From the NCBI GenBank assembly GCA_947644185.1, contig CANRZC010000049.1:1-11080 (forward strand): 11,080 nucleotides of DNA, given 5' to 3'. Below are positions 4,592 through 11,080 of the stretch, in pieces. Made by a program: the position numbers and the translations under genes. Positions within the stretch are counted from its first letter, which is position 1. The number at the start of each line of letters is the position of its first letter. Origin of the DNA: an uncultured Acetatifactor sp. Lineage in GTDB: Bacteria; Bacillota; Clostridia; Lachnospirales; Lachnospiraceae. The notes under the pieces are model-generated. The model worked only from the letters and a program-made list of their open reading frames with translations, was not told the DNA's origin and made no database searches.

Positions 4592-6967
4592 ATGAGTATG
4601 CGAATTGCCCTTGCAGGCAACCCGAACTGTGGAAAGACCACACTGTTCAATGCCTTGACCGGTTCCAATCAGTTTGTGGGAAACTGGCCAGGGGTCACAG
4701 TGGAAAAGAAGGAAGGAAAGCTAAAAAGACATGAGGGTGTGACCATCACGGACCTTCCTGGCATTTATTCCCTCTCTCCCTATACCTTGGAGGAGGTGGT
4801 AGCCAGAAACTATTTGATCAACCAGCGTCCAGATGGGATTTTGAACATCATTGATGGCACGAACTTAGAGAGGAATCTATATCTGACCACCCAGCTCACG
4901 GAGCTTGGTATCCCTGTGGTGGTTGCCATTAACATGATGGATGTGGTGGAGAAAAATGGGGATAAGATTAACACCAGCCAACTGTCAAGGGCCTTAGGCT
5001 GTCAGGTGGTCACCATTTCTGCCCTGAAGGGAAAAGGTATCATGGAGGCAGCAGAGGCTGCAGTGAGCGCTGCAGAGAACGGAAAGACTGTTCCAATGCA
5101 CACATTTTCAGGGACAGTGGAGCATGCCCTGGCTCATATTGAAGAGGCAGCCATACATGGATTGCCCGAGGAACAGCAGCGGTGGTATGCCATCAAGCTG
5201 TTTGAGCGGGATGACAAGGTGCTGGAGCAGCTGCAGTTGGAGGAGGCGGTTCTATCTCATATAGAAACAGACATCAGGGCAGCGGAGAGGGAGATGGATG
5301 ATGACGCGGAATCCATCATTACCAATGAACGGTATGTCTATATCGGAAGTATTATCAAAAGCTGCTTAAAGAAAAAATCTGCGGGAAGGCTGACCAATTC
5401 CGATAAAATTGACAGGATTGTCACAAATCGTTTCTTAGGACTTCCGATTTTTGCAGCAATCATGTTCCTTGTATATTACATTTCCATGGTCACCATAGGG
5501 ACAGCTGCCACAGACTGGGCAAATGATGGGCTGTTCGGCGACGGCTTCCATTTATTTGGCATAGGATCTTCCGCTTACGAAACAGCGGCTGGAGAATATG
5601 GGGATGCAGCGCTTATTGTGAGCGGTTATGAGGCTTATGTGGAAGAAAACGGTGGGGCTCCTGCAGGAGATTTCCCCTATGAGGTGGTGGATGAGGAGAC
5701 ACTGGAGGTGGTAGTAGAGACGGCATCCCTGGCAGATTACGAGACTGCTCTTGCAGTGATGGAACAGTATGGTGAGGAGCCGGATCCAGCGGCCTACGGG
5801 AAGTGGGTGCCTGGCATTCCGGTGCTTGTGGGGAATGGACTGGAGGCTGTGGGCACAGCAGACTGGCTTACAGGGCTAATAAATGATGGTATCGTGGCAG
5901 GCGTAGGTGCAGTGCTGGGATTTGTGCCCCAGATGCTTGTGTTGTTCCTGCTTTTGGCCTTTCTTGAGGCCTGTGGCTATATGGCGCGTATAGCCTTTGT
6001 ATTGGACCGTATTTTCCGCAAATTCGGACTGTCCGGCAAGTCCTTTATCCCCATGCTGATTGGCACTGGCTGTGGCATCCCAGGCATCATGGCATCCAGA
6101 ACCATTGAGAATGAGCGCGATCGCCGTATGACGATTATGACCACTACTTTTATCCCCTGCGGCGCAAAGGTTCCGTTTATTTCCATGGTTGCAGGTGCGA
6201 TTTTCGGCGGCTCTGCCTGGGTGGCAACAAGCGCATACTTTGTGGGTATGGCAGCCATAATTCTTTCGGGAATTATGTTAAAGAAAACCAAAATGTTCTC
6301 TGGAGACCCGGCACCCTTTGTGATGGAGCTCCCGGCTTATCATATGCCTACAGCGGGAAATGTCCTGCGCTCCATGTGGGAGCGGGGCTGGTCCTTCATT
6401 AAAAAGGCAGGGACCATTATTTTGCTTTCCACCATTGTCATTTGGTTTGTAACTTATTTTGGGTTTACTGCGGAAGGCTTCCGAATGCTGGGCGAAGAGG
6501 AGATGGATCAGTCCCTTCTAGCGACAGTGGGCGGGGCCATTGCATGGATTTTTACCCCTCTGGGATGGGGGAACTGGCAGGCGGCAGTGGCCTCCATTAC
6601 CGGCCTGGTGGCAAAGGAAAATATCGTGGGTACAATGGGGATTCTTTATCCTGGGGGCTGGCCAGAGATCGGCGCCAACTTTACTATGGTAGCAGGGTAC
6701 TCCTTCCTTGTGTTCAACCTTCTGTGTGCGCCCTGTTTTGCAGCAATCGGAGCAATCAAGCGGGAGATGAACAGCGGGAAATGGACATGGTTTGCCATCG
6801 GCTATCAGTGCGGGCTGGCTTATGGCGTGGCGCTGATGGTTTACCAGATTGGCTCTGCATTTACTGGAAATCTAAATGCAGTGGGCCTGTTTGCAGCCAT
6901 TTTGATTTTCGGTGGAATGCTTTATATGTTGTTCAGACCATATAAAGAGTCCACAAGGTTGAGTTAG
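4592..6967 (+). CDS. feoB: Ferrous iron transporter FeoB with acidic loop insertion
   Basis: This 791-aa protein starts after AAGGAG with about 9-nt spacing. The N-terminal G domain has G1 GNPNCGKT (9-16), the Thr region GNWPGVTVEKK (30-40), G3 DLPG (54-57), G4 NMMD (114-117) and SALKGKG (143-149), followed by a helical spacer domain to about residue 270. The membrane part has the paired Gate segments with GTGCGIPG (Cys494) and IPCGAKVP (Cys523), thought to line the Fe(II) path, plus a late LLCAPCFAAIG. Between TM1 (about 280-303) and the next membrane helix (from about 434) is an extra acidic, Tyr-rich stretch (about 325-404), expected outside the cell. It is the last gene of feoA-feoA-feoB. 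Confidence 0.96.
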   Translation: MSMRIALAGNPNCGKTTLFNALTGSNQFVGNWPGVTVEKKEGKLKRHEGVTITDLPGIYSLSPYTLEEVVARNYLINQRPDGILNIIDGTNLERNLYLTTQLTELGIPVVVAINMMDVVEKNGDKINTSQLSRALGCQVVTISALKGKGIMEAAEAAVSAAENGKTVPMHTFSGTVEHALAHIEEAAIHGLPEEQQRWYAIKLFERDDKVLEQLQLEEAVLSHIETDIRAAEREMDDDAESIITNERYVYIGSIIKSCLKKKSAGRLTNSDKIDRIVTNRFLGLPIFAAIMFLVYYISMVTIGTAATDWANDGLFGDGFHLFGIGSSAYETAAGEYGDAALIVSGYEAYVEENGGAPAGDFPYEVVDEETLEVVVETASLADYETALAVMEQYGEEPDPAAYGKWVPGIPVLVGNGLEAVGTADWLTGLINDGIVAGVGAVLGFVPQMLVLFLLLAFLEACGYMARIAFVLDRIFRKFGLSGKSFIPMLIGTGCGIPGIMASRTIENERDRRMTIMTTTFIPCGAKVPFISMVAGAIFGGSAWVATSAYFVGMAAIILSGIMLKKTKMFSGDPAPFVMELPAYHMPTAGNVLRSMWERGWSFIKKAGTIILLSTIVIWFVTYFGFTAEGFRMLGEEEMDQSLLATVGGAIAWIFTPLGWGNWQAAVASITGLVAKENIVGTMGILYPGGWPEIGANFTMVAGYSFLVFNLLCAPCFAAIGAIKREMNSGKWTWFAIGYQCGLAYGVALMVYQIGSAFTGNLNAVGLFAAILIFGGMLYMLFRPYKESTRLS

Positions 6968-6982
6968 TTTTCTGAAATGGAA

Positions 6983-7011
6983 TTGTAGAAAAATTCAGAT
7001 TTTGCTATAAT
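6983..7011 (+). promoter_or_regulatory. Extended -10 promoter of the esterase gene
   Basis: TGC-TATAAT (TATAAT at 7006-7011) is a consensus extended -10. The -35 (TTGTAG at 6983-6988, 17-nt spacer) is weak, as is common with an extended -10. The leader is about 50 nt. A weak 6-bp hairpin (6971-6976 with 6994-6999) followed by TTTT may end the feoB transcript just upstream. Confidence 0.6.
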
Positions 7012-7069
7012 ATACCTGTATTGCTATGGAAAATAGAACCAATTTCTAGGTACAGAACAGGAGGTATTT

Positions 7070-7843
7070 ATGGCACTGATCAGTATGAGATTTCTCTCGC
7101 AGGCATTGATGCGCACGGTGGAGGTAAAGGTAATTCTTCCCGTGGATAAATATAAGGCAGCAGACACCAGCGGAGAAAGCATGAGATTTAAGACATTATA
7201 TCTGCTCCATGGAGTCTTGGGCAATAATATGGACTGGATTTCTGGCACCTGTATCCAGAGATGGGCAGAGACAAGGGGGCTGGCAGTGGTTATGCCCAGC
7301 GGCGAAAATTCCTTCTATTTTGACCATGCGCTTCCAAACAGTGCATATGGCACATTTATCGGACAGGAGCTGCCGGCTATGATGGGAAAGACATTTCCCC
7401 TTTCGGACAGGCGGGAGGATAGGTTTATCGGCGGTCTTTCCATGGGCGGCTATGGGGCATTGCACAACGGATTGAAATATTGTGACAGGTTCGGTGGTAT
7501 CATAGCGCTGTCAGGCGCGGTTCATGTGTTTCAGGAAAAGGGTGATGATTTACATGAGCTTGCCTGCTATGTGGATAAGAAGGCGGCGGAGAAAACGGAT
7601 TTGAACCTGAAAGTCGTCTTTGAGAAAGCAAAGGAGAAAAACAGCATACCTGAAATTTACATGGCATGTGGTAGGTCAGACAGCCTGCTTGCAGCCAATC
7701 GGGAGCTAAAAGGCTTTTTTCAGGAGAACGGGGCAAAGCTGACCTATGTGGAAGCGGCGGGAGGCCATGATTGGGACTTTTGGAACAGTCAGATCTATGA
7801 GGCATTAAAATGGCTGCCCCTTGAGGTGGAGGCCACAGGCTAA
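7070..7843 (+). CDS. Alpha/beta-hydrolase esterase (EstA/FrmB-like, COG0627)
   Basis: This 257-aa protein starts after AGGAGGT. The order of motifs fits the esterase D / S-formylglutathione hydrolase family: LYLLHGVLGNNMDW (about 43-56) as the oxyanion region, nucleophile elbow GLSMG with Ser124, probable acid Asp204 in GRSDSLL and His233 in GGHDWDFW. There is no signal peptide or lipobox, so it is cytoplasmic. Close relatives in Firmicutes are called tributyrin esterase or acetyl esterase, and may remove acyl groups from small esters or imported sugars. The substrate cannot be read from the sequence. It is monocistronic between its own promoter and a strong terminator; FrmA-like genes are not nearby, so a formaldehyde role is unlikely. 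Confidence 0.88.
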   Translation: MALISMRFLSQALMRTVEVKVILPVDKYKAADTSGESMRFKTLYLLHGVLGNNMDWISGTCIQRWAETRGLAVVMPSGENSFYFDHALPNSAYGTFIGQELPAMMGKTFPLSDRREDRFIGGLSMGGYGALHNGLKYCDRFGGIIALSGAVHVFQEKGDDLHELACYVDKKAAEKTDLNLKVVFEKAKEKNSIPEIYMACGRSDSLLAANRELKGFFQENGAKLTYVEAAGGHDWDFWNSQIYEALKWLPLEVEATG

Positions 7844-7910
7844 AGCAATGTAGCAAAATGACTACAAAAAGAGCTAAAAATATAGAGTTAGCGAAAGGGA
7901 ATCTCACAAA

Positions 7911-7965
7911 ATATCTCTAGTGTGGGCAGATGAAATAAAAGTCTGTCCACGCTAGAGGTATTTTT
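7911..7965 (+). terminator. Strong terminator after the esterase gene
   Basis: A 21-bp stem with four G-T pairs (7911-7931 with 7941-7961) closes a 9-nt loop and is followed by TTTTT (7961-7965). It is a typical intrinsic terminator on the plus strand. Confidence 0.92.
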
Positions 7966-8016
7966 CGTGCAGCCTTCCGAAAGAGGCGTGAGAGGCCGGA
8001 ATAGGAAAACAAATCA

Positions 8017-8045
8017 TTTACGAATCTAAAATAATGTGTTATACT
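8017..8045 (+). promoter_or_regulatory. Promoter of the LacI-family gene
   Basis: TTTACG (8017-8022), 17 nt and TATACT (8040-8045) form a moderate sigma-A promoter. The start site would fall near 8052, so the operator at 8057-8072 lies directly downstream. Confidence 0.65.
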
Positions 8046-8056
8046 GGTAAAAAAGA

Positions 8057-8072
8057 TAACAACCGCTTATCA
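8057..8072 (+). promoter_or_regulatory. Probable LacI-family operator (autoregulation)
   Basis: TAACAACCGCTTATCA is a quasi-palindrome centred on CG. Its reverse complement, TGATAAGCGGTTGTTA, matches the site at 9517-9532 at 13 of 16 positions. LacI-family proteins favour a central CG, into which the hinge Leu inserts. Its location just after the predicted start site fits self-repression. Confidence 0.6.
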
Positions 8073-8104
8073 CAAAGATAGAAAATGGGAAAGGAAGTGA
8101 AGAA

Positions 8105-9082
8105 ATGGCAACATTAAAGGATGTGGCGAGGGAATCAGGGCTTACGGTAGGTACTGTGTCCCGTGTGCTGAATAACAGAGGTTATATCAGTGACAAGGCG
8201 CGGGAGAAGGTGGATACAGCAATGAAGAAGCTGAACTACCAGCCCAACGAGGTGGCGCGTTCCCTATCTAAGAGCAGCAGCAATACCATAGGACTCATTG
8301 TGCCGCACATCCGGCATCCATATTTTATGGAAATTATCAGCCACCTGGAGTACCAGGCTTATCAAAAAGGATTTCGGGTATTACTGTGCAATTCAAGAAA
8401 TGTACAGGAAAAAGAGAGGGAGTATATCGATATCTGCACCAGCAACAAGGTGGCAGGGATTATCCTGTGTAGCGGCACTGTGCCAGTGGAGGTGTTTGAC
8501 AAGATAGGGATTTCTGTGGTGACCATTGAGCGTTTTTTGGATAATGGTACGGCAGCGGTAGAGTGCGACAACAAGCAAGGGGGCGCTCTGGCAGCAGAGA
8601 AGCTTATCGACTGCGGCTGCAGGCACCTACTCCATGTGGGCAATATCGGAGGTGTCTTTATGCCTGCAGATATGCGCACAGTGGGCTTCAGAGAGGTGTG
8701 CGAGAGGGAGAACGTGCCCTTCGAGGAGATTCTCACAGAGGAGATCCAGTATGACAGTATGATGTATGGGGATATGATAGAAAAAGCGCTTCACAAGTAC
8801 CCGGACACAGACGGACTGTTCGTAAACAGCGATGTCATCGCTGCCCAGACCCTGCAGGTCTGCAGAAAGATGCATATTCATGTGCCAGAGCAGATGAAGA
8901 TTATCGGGTTCGACGATGTCTTTTTGTCCACGCTTACCACGCCACAGCTTACTACTATCCATCAGCCTATAAAGGAAATGGCGGAAATTGCTGTCAATCT
9001 CCTCTATGATTCCGTTTCCGGCAAGGTAGTCCCCAAACGGACAGTGCTGCCAGTTAGCCTGATGGAGAGAGAGACCACATAG
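8105..9082 (+). CDS. LacI-family transcriptional regulator
   Basis: This 325-aa protein has a normal length for the family. Residues 3-23 are the helix-turn-helix (TLKDVARESGLTVGTVSRVL), followed by the hinge NEVARSLS (48-55), whose Leu54 is the minor-groove lever of LacI/PurR. From residue 60 (NTIGLIVPHIRHPYF) a periplasmic-binding-protein-like ligand domain runs to the end, including the C-terminal IIGFDDVFLSTLTTPQLTTI motif. GGAAG precedes the ATG. The gene is closed by a strong terminator and lies upstream of a sugar-binding lipoprotein gene with a matching operator, so it is probably the local repressor of that importer, responding to the sugar or its phosphate. The inducer cannot be inferred. 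Confidence 0.93.
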   Translation: MATLKDVARESGLTVGTVSRVLNNRGYISDKAREKVDTAMKKLNYQPNEVARSLSKSSSNTIGLIVPHIRHPYFMEIISHLEYQAYQKGFRVLLCNSRNVQEKEREYIDICTSNKVAGIILCSGTVPVEVFDKIGISVVTIERFLDNGTAAVECDNKQGGALAAEKLIDCGCRHLLHVGNIGGVFMPADMRTVGFREVCERENVPFEEILTEEIQYDSMMYGDMIEKALHKYPDTDGLFVNSDVIAAQTLQVCRKMHIHVPEQMKIIGFDDVFLSTLTTPQLTTIHQPIKEMAEIAVNLLYDSVSGKVVPKRTVLPVSLMERETT

Positions 9083-9103
9083 AGAAAGAAAAGTATTCAT
9101 TGC

Positions 9104-9145
9104 AAAGAGGAGCTTCTGGTTCTGAGAGGAACAGGGGCTCTTTTT
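9104..9145 (+). terminator. Terminator after the LacI-family gene
   Basis: GAGC-TTCT-GTTC (9110-9122, one bulged G) pairs with GAAC-AGGG-GCTC (9129-9140), followed by TTTTT (9141-9145). It separates the regulator from the transporter operon. Confidence 0.85.
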
Positions 9146-9404
9146 ATGCGCAGCGCCATGGAGAAGGTCACATCTCTATTGGATTTTTTAGGAAAGTCTA
9201 CTCTCAGACGAGCATAGAATAAGAAACATAGAATAAGAAAGATACTGTGACTACCTTGCATAGATAGGTCCACAAAAATGCCAAAGTATGTCACAGGATA
9301 CCAAGAGATATTGGTCCTGGATGTATATTTTAGGATAAGAAAGGCCTTGAAGGCTGGTAAAAAGGGGTGAAAACTGAAAAATAGTAAATAAAAATGATAA
9401 AGGG
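9146..9404. other. Non-coding gap with small repeats, upstream of the transporter
   Basis: No family-like reading frame with a ribosome site is seen on either strand. The gap holds a tandem repeat (9213-9240), distant inverted arms CTGTGAC (9245-9251) and GTCACAG (9290-9296), and a small hairpin ACCAA/TTGGT near 9300-9315. It may contain further control elements for the sugar operon. Confidence 0.5.
9213..9240 (+). repeat. Perfect 14-bp tandem duplication
   Basis: CATAGAATAAGAAA occurs twice in direct succession (9213-9226 and 9227-9240) without mismatch. It is non-coding and probably a recent slippage product. Confidence 0.8.
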
Positions 9405-9432
9405 TTATCATATTTAAAAAAGGCGATATAAT
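9394..9432 (+). promoter_or_regulatory. Possible upstream promoter with palindrome
   Basis: TATAAT (9427-9432) has a weak -35 TTATCA (9405-9410) with a 16-nt spacer. The -35 is one arm of the perfect inverted repeat ATGATAA-AGGG-TTATCAT (9394-9411), which could be an operator. It would add a second, longer leader to the binding-protein message. Confidence 0.35.
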
Positions 9433-9516
9433 CTACAAATATAGTAAAAATATACAAAAAACAGCGTAAAAATCATCGGAAACAGACCTCAAATTCTACT
9501 ATTTTGCCGAAAAATA

Positions 9517-9555
9517 TGTTAAGCGGTTGACATATTGAAAAAGCTGTGCTATGCT
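9517..9555 (+). promoter_or_regulatory. Transporter promoter with overlapping LacI-type operator
   Basis: TTGACA (9527-9532), 17 nt and TATGCT (9550-9555) form the main promoter. The -35 is the right end of the 16-bp quasi-palindrome TGTTAAGCGGTTGACA (9517-9532), centred on CG and related to the site before the LacI-family gene. A bound repressor would cover the -35. The leader is about 100 nt. Confidence 0.75.
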
Positions 9556-9629
9556 CTAGTCATGCAGAACGGAACAGAGATAACATCTGAAAGGGAATCA
9601 GATGGAAACCAGTTCAAAATTATGAAAAA

Positions 9630-9642
9630 GGCGCAAAGCGCC
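9630..9642 (+). other. Compact GC hairpin just before the ribosome site
   Basis: GGCGC (9630-9634) and GCGCC (9638-9642) close an AAA loop. It ends 2 nt before AAAGGAGG (9645-9652), so it may keep the ribosome site open or protect the 5' end of the message. Confidence 0.35.
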
Positions 9643-9661
9643 ATAAAGGAGGAAGAGCAAC

Positions 9662-10942
9662 ATGAAGAAGAAATTACTTGCAATGATGCTGGCGACAGCG
9701 ATGGGTCTTTCCCTTACAGCATGCGGTGGGGAAGGCGGAGGCAGCGGCTCATCAGGAGATGGGGGGGTATCAATTACCATCTTTAACTCCAAGTCAGAGG
9801 TGCAGAGCCAATTCGAGGCCATGGCTGAGGAGTACAGCAAGGCAAAGGGTGTTGATGTGGAAATCTACTATTCCAATGACACAGTGGCAGCCCATATGTC
9901 TGCTAAGTATTCCGCCAATGACCCCTACACCATCTCCATGGTGGATGCAAAGGATATCTACTCTCTGGCAGAGGAGCATGCAGCGGACTTAAGCAATGAG
10001 AAATGGGTGGCAAACACAGACTACGCCATTTCCGTAGGCGGCAAGGTGGTGGGCTTCCCGGTATGTGTGGAGGCAAGAGGTGTTATCTACAATGCGGAAG
10101 CCATCGAGGGCATCACCGGCAAGGAATTCAAGCCGGAGGATTACAAGACATTGGATGCATTCCAGGGACTGTTGGATGAGCTGGTGGCAGGCGGTATGGA
10201 GACACCCACTGGTATCATGAAAGAGGATTGGTCTCTAGGTGCGCATTTCCTGTGCGAGGTCTATGAGGAGCAGCCGGATGTGGAAGCCTACATCAGCGCC
10301 CTTCATGCAGGCACTGCAGACCTTGCCAATAATGCAAAGTGGAATGCCAAGATGGATACCTTTGATACTCTGAAGAAATACAATTATGCTGCAAATTCTC
10401 CTGTTGCCGCAGAGCGCGAGGTGACAGAGCAGAAGCTGGCCGAGGGAGAGATTGCCTTCATGTTCGGCGGCAACTGGGATTGGTCCGTGATCAATGCTTA
10501 TGAGTATTCTGAGAAAATGGGCATGATGCCTGTTCCCCAGAACACAGACGACGGCGCCAACGAGAAGCTGGTAGGCGGCGGCTCCAAGTACATGTTTATC
10601 GATTCCTCTGAGAACACCTCTGAGGAGCAGAGGCAGGCAGCCAAAGATTTCCTGAACTGGATTGTGTTTGAGGCAGACGGAAATGCCTTCCTTACCGAGC
10701 AGTGTGCACTTGTTCCCGCTTTCAGCAATGTGAATGCAGATGCACTGGATCCCCTGTCCGCTTCCGTAAAGAAATATGCAGACGAAGGGAAGCTTATCGA
10801 CAACTACAACTATTTCCCGGATGACCATCTTTCCAAGTGTGGTGCCTCCTTCCAGAAATATCTGGCAGACCAGATAGACAGGGCAGGATTCGCAGCAGAG
10901 ATTGAGGATTACTGGAAAAATACTACACCTGTAGAGCACTAA
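9662..10942 (+). CDS. Sugar ABC transporter substrate-binding lipoprotein (CUT1 type)
   Basis: This 426-aa protein starts after a strong AAAGGAGG with 9-nt spacing. Residues 1-20 are a lipoprotein signal peptide (KKK, hydrophobic core, lipobox LTAC with Cys21), followed by a Gly/Ser linker to about residue 35. The rest is a family 1 extracellular solute-binding protein: VSITIFNSKSEVQSQFEAMA at the start, a hinge-like GGKVVGFPVCVEARGVIYNA, GEIAFMFGGNWDWSV in the middle and KDFLNWIVFEADGNAF late. It is anchored outside the membrane and would bring an oligosaccharide or glycoside to a two-permease ABC importer. The permease genes should follow; one appears to begin at the window end. The exact sugar is unknown. 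Control by the upstream LacI-family protein is inferred from the shared operator. Confidence 0.93.
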   Translation: MKKKLLAMMLATAMGLSLTACGGEGGGSGSSGDGGVSITIFNSKSEVQSQFEAMAEEYSKAKGVDVEIYYSNDTVAAHMSAKYSANDPYTISMVDAKDIYSLAEEHAADLSNEKWVANTDYAISVGGKVVGFPVCVEARGVIYNAEAIEGITGKEFKPEDYKTLDAFQGLLDELVAGGMETPTGIMKEDWSLGAHFLCEVYEEQPDVEAYISALHAGTADLANNAKWNAKMDTFDTLKKYNYAANSPVAAEREVTEQKLAEGEIAFMFGGNWDWSVINAYEYSEKMGMMPVPQNTDDGANEKLVGGGSKYMFIDSSENTSEEQRQAAKDFLNWIVFEADGNAFLTEQCALVPAFSNVNADALDPLSASVKKYADEGKLIDNYNYFPDDHLSKCGASFQKYLADQIDRAGFAAEIEDYWKNTTPVEH

Positions 10943-10969
10943 TATAAGGAAACTATGACATCATGACTT

Positions 10970-11010
10970 CTGCAGACGTAGGTCCGCTTGCAGCTAGCCT
11001 ACGTCTGCAG
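10970..11010 (+). other. 13-bp intercistronic hairpin after the binding-protein gene
   Basis: CTGCAGACGTAGG (10970-10982) pairs perfectly with CCTACGTCTGCAG (10998-11010) around a 15-nt loop. No T tract follows, so it is not a classic terminator. Similar hairpins after binding-protein genes protect the upstream message from 3' decay and raise binding protein over permease. Confidence 0.7.
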
Positions 11011-11032
11011 TAACAAGGAAGGGATCAAGACT

Positions 11033-11080
11033 ATGAATACAAATACCATGTCCTACAAATGCAAACAATTAATGATGTTT
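11033..11080 (+). CDS. Start of next gene, probably ABC transporter permease (partial)
   Basis: ATG at 11033 follows AAGGAAGGG (11015-11023) with 9-nt spacing. The frame stays open for 16 codons to the window end, reading MNTNTMSYKCKQLMMF. The short polar, basic start resembles the cytoplasmic N-terminus of MalF-type permeases, and position after a CUT1 binding protein makes that likely. The sequence visible is too short to prove it. The gene is cut by the window, not broken. Confidence 0.5.
   Translation, partial: MNTNTMSYKCKQLMMF

Noticed and set aside
6442..6945. 167-codon plus-strand frame inside feoB
   Set aside because: It is out of frame within well-conserved FeoB membrane helices and has no start signal of its own.
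9213..9240. CRISPR-like repeat
   Set aside because: Only two units are present, directly adjacent with no spacer and no cas genes. It is a simple tandem duplication.
9517..9532. CcpA cre site
   Set aside because: The TG and CA ends are one base too far from the central CG for the 14-bp cre consensus, and the sequence matches the site before the LacI-family gene better.
10235..10939. 234-codon antisense frame opposite the binding-protein gene
   Set aside because: It is Cys-rich and hydrophobic, as antisense shadows often are. No promoter or ribosome site supports it, and the opposite strand is clearly coding.

Overview
The window looks like chromosomal DNA of a Gram-positive anaerobe of the class Clostridia, most likely family Lachnospiraceae. 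This is inferred from strong AGGAGG-type ribosome binding sites, sigma-A promoters with 17-nt spacers, AT-rich intergenic DNA, a perfect CIRCE heat-shock operator, a FeoA-FeoA-FeoB iron operon and a CUT1-type sugar-binding lipoprotein under a LacI-family regulator. No rRNA, tRNA, CRISPR array or insertion sequence is visible.

Layout. (1) Positions 1-750 hold a single minus-strand Uma2-family (DUF820, PD-(D/E)XK fold) gene with its own terminator and a palindrome over its -10 box. (2) Positions 797-2700 hold a heat-shock operon. A sigma-A promoter overlaps a perfect CIRCE (HrcA) operator, followed by a small heat-shock protein (Hsp20), an intercistronic hairpin, and a zinc-finger-less DnaJ/CbpA-type co-chaperone. 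A bidirectional terminator is shared with the convergent small HEAT-repeat gene (2704-3042). (3) Positions 3043-3680 are AT-rich without a recognised gene, but contain a fully consensus promoter, a foldable stretch and a strong stem-loop. This is a candidate small RNA or small-protein transcript. (4) A truncated YbaK/prolyl-tRNA-deacylase remnant (3680-3862) precedes the iron uptake operon feoA-feoA-feoB (3992-6967). That operon carries three TTAG-N6-CTAA boxes of DtxR/SirR/IdeR geometry. Its FeoB has an unusual acidic, tyrosine-rich insertion of about 80 residues in the first extracytoplasmic loop. (5) An alpha/beta-hydrolase esterase gene (7070-7843) has its own promoter and a strong terminator. 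(6) A LacI-family regulator gene (8105-9082) and a sugar ABC transporter binding lipoprotein gene (9662-10942) share a nearly identical 16-bp quasi-palindrome centred on CG in their promoter regions. A 13-bp hairpin separates the lipoprotein gene from the start of the next gene, probably a permease, which runs off the window end.

How the parts work together. Hsp20 and DnaJ would hold and hand over unfolded proteins to DnaK under HrcA control. FeoA/FeoB would import Fe(II) under an iron-sensing DtxR-family repressor. The LacI regulator probably represses both itself and the sugar importer until an inducer is present. No clearly novel multi-gene system is evident. The best candidates for something undescribed are the orphan transcript at about 3360-3640, the FeoB loop insertion and the LacI operator pair.
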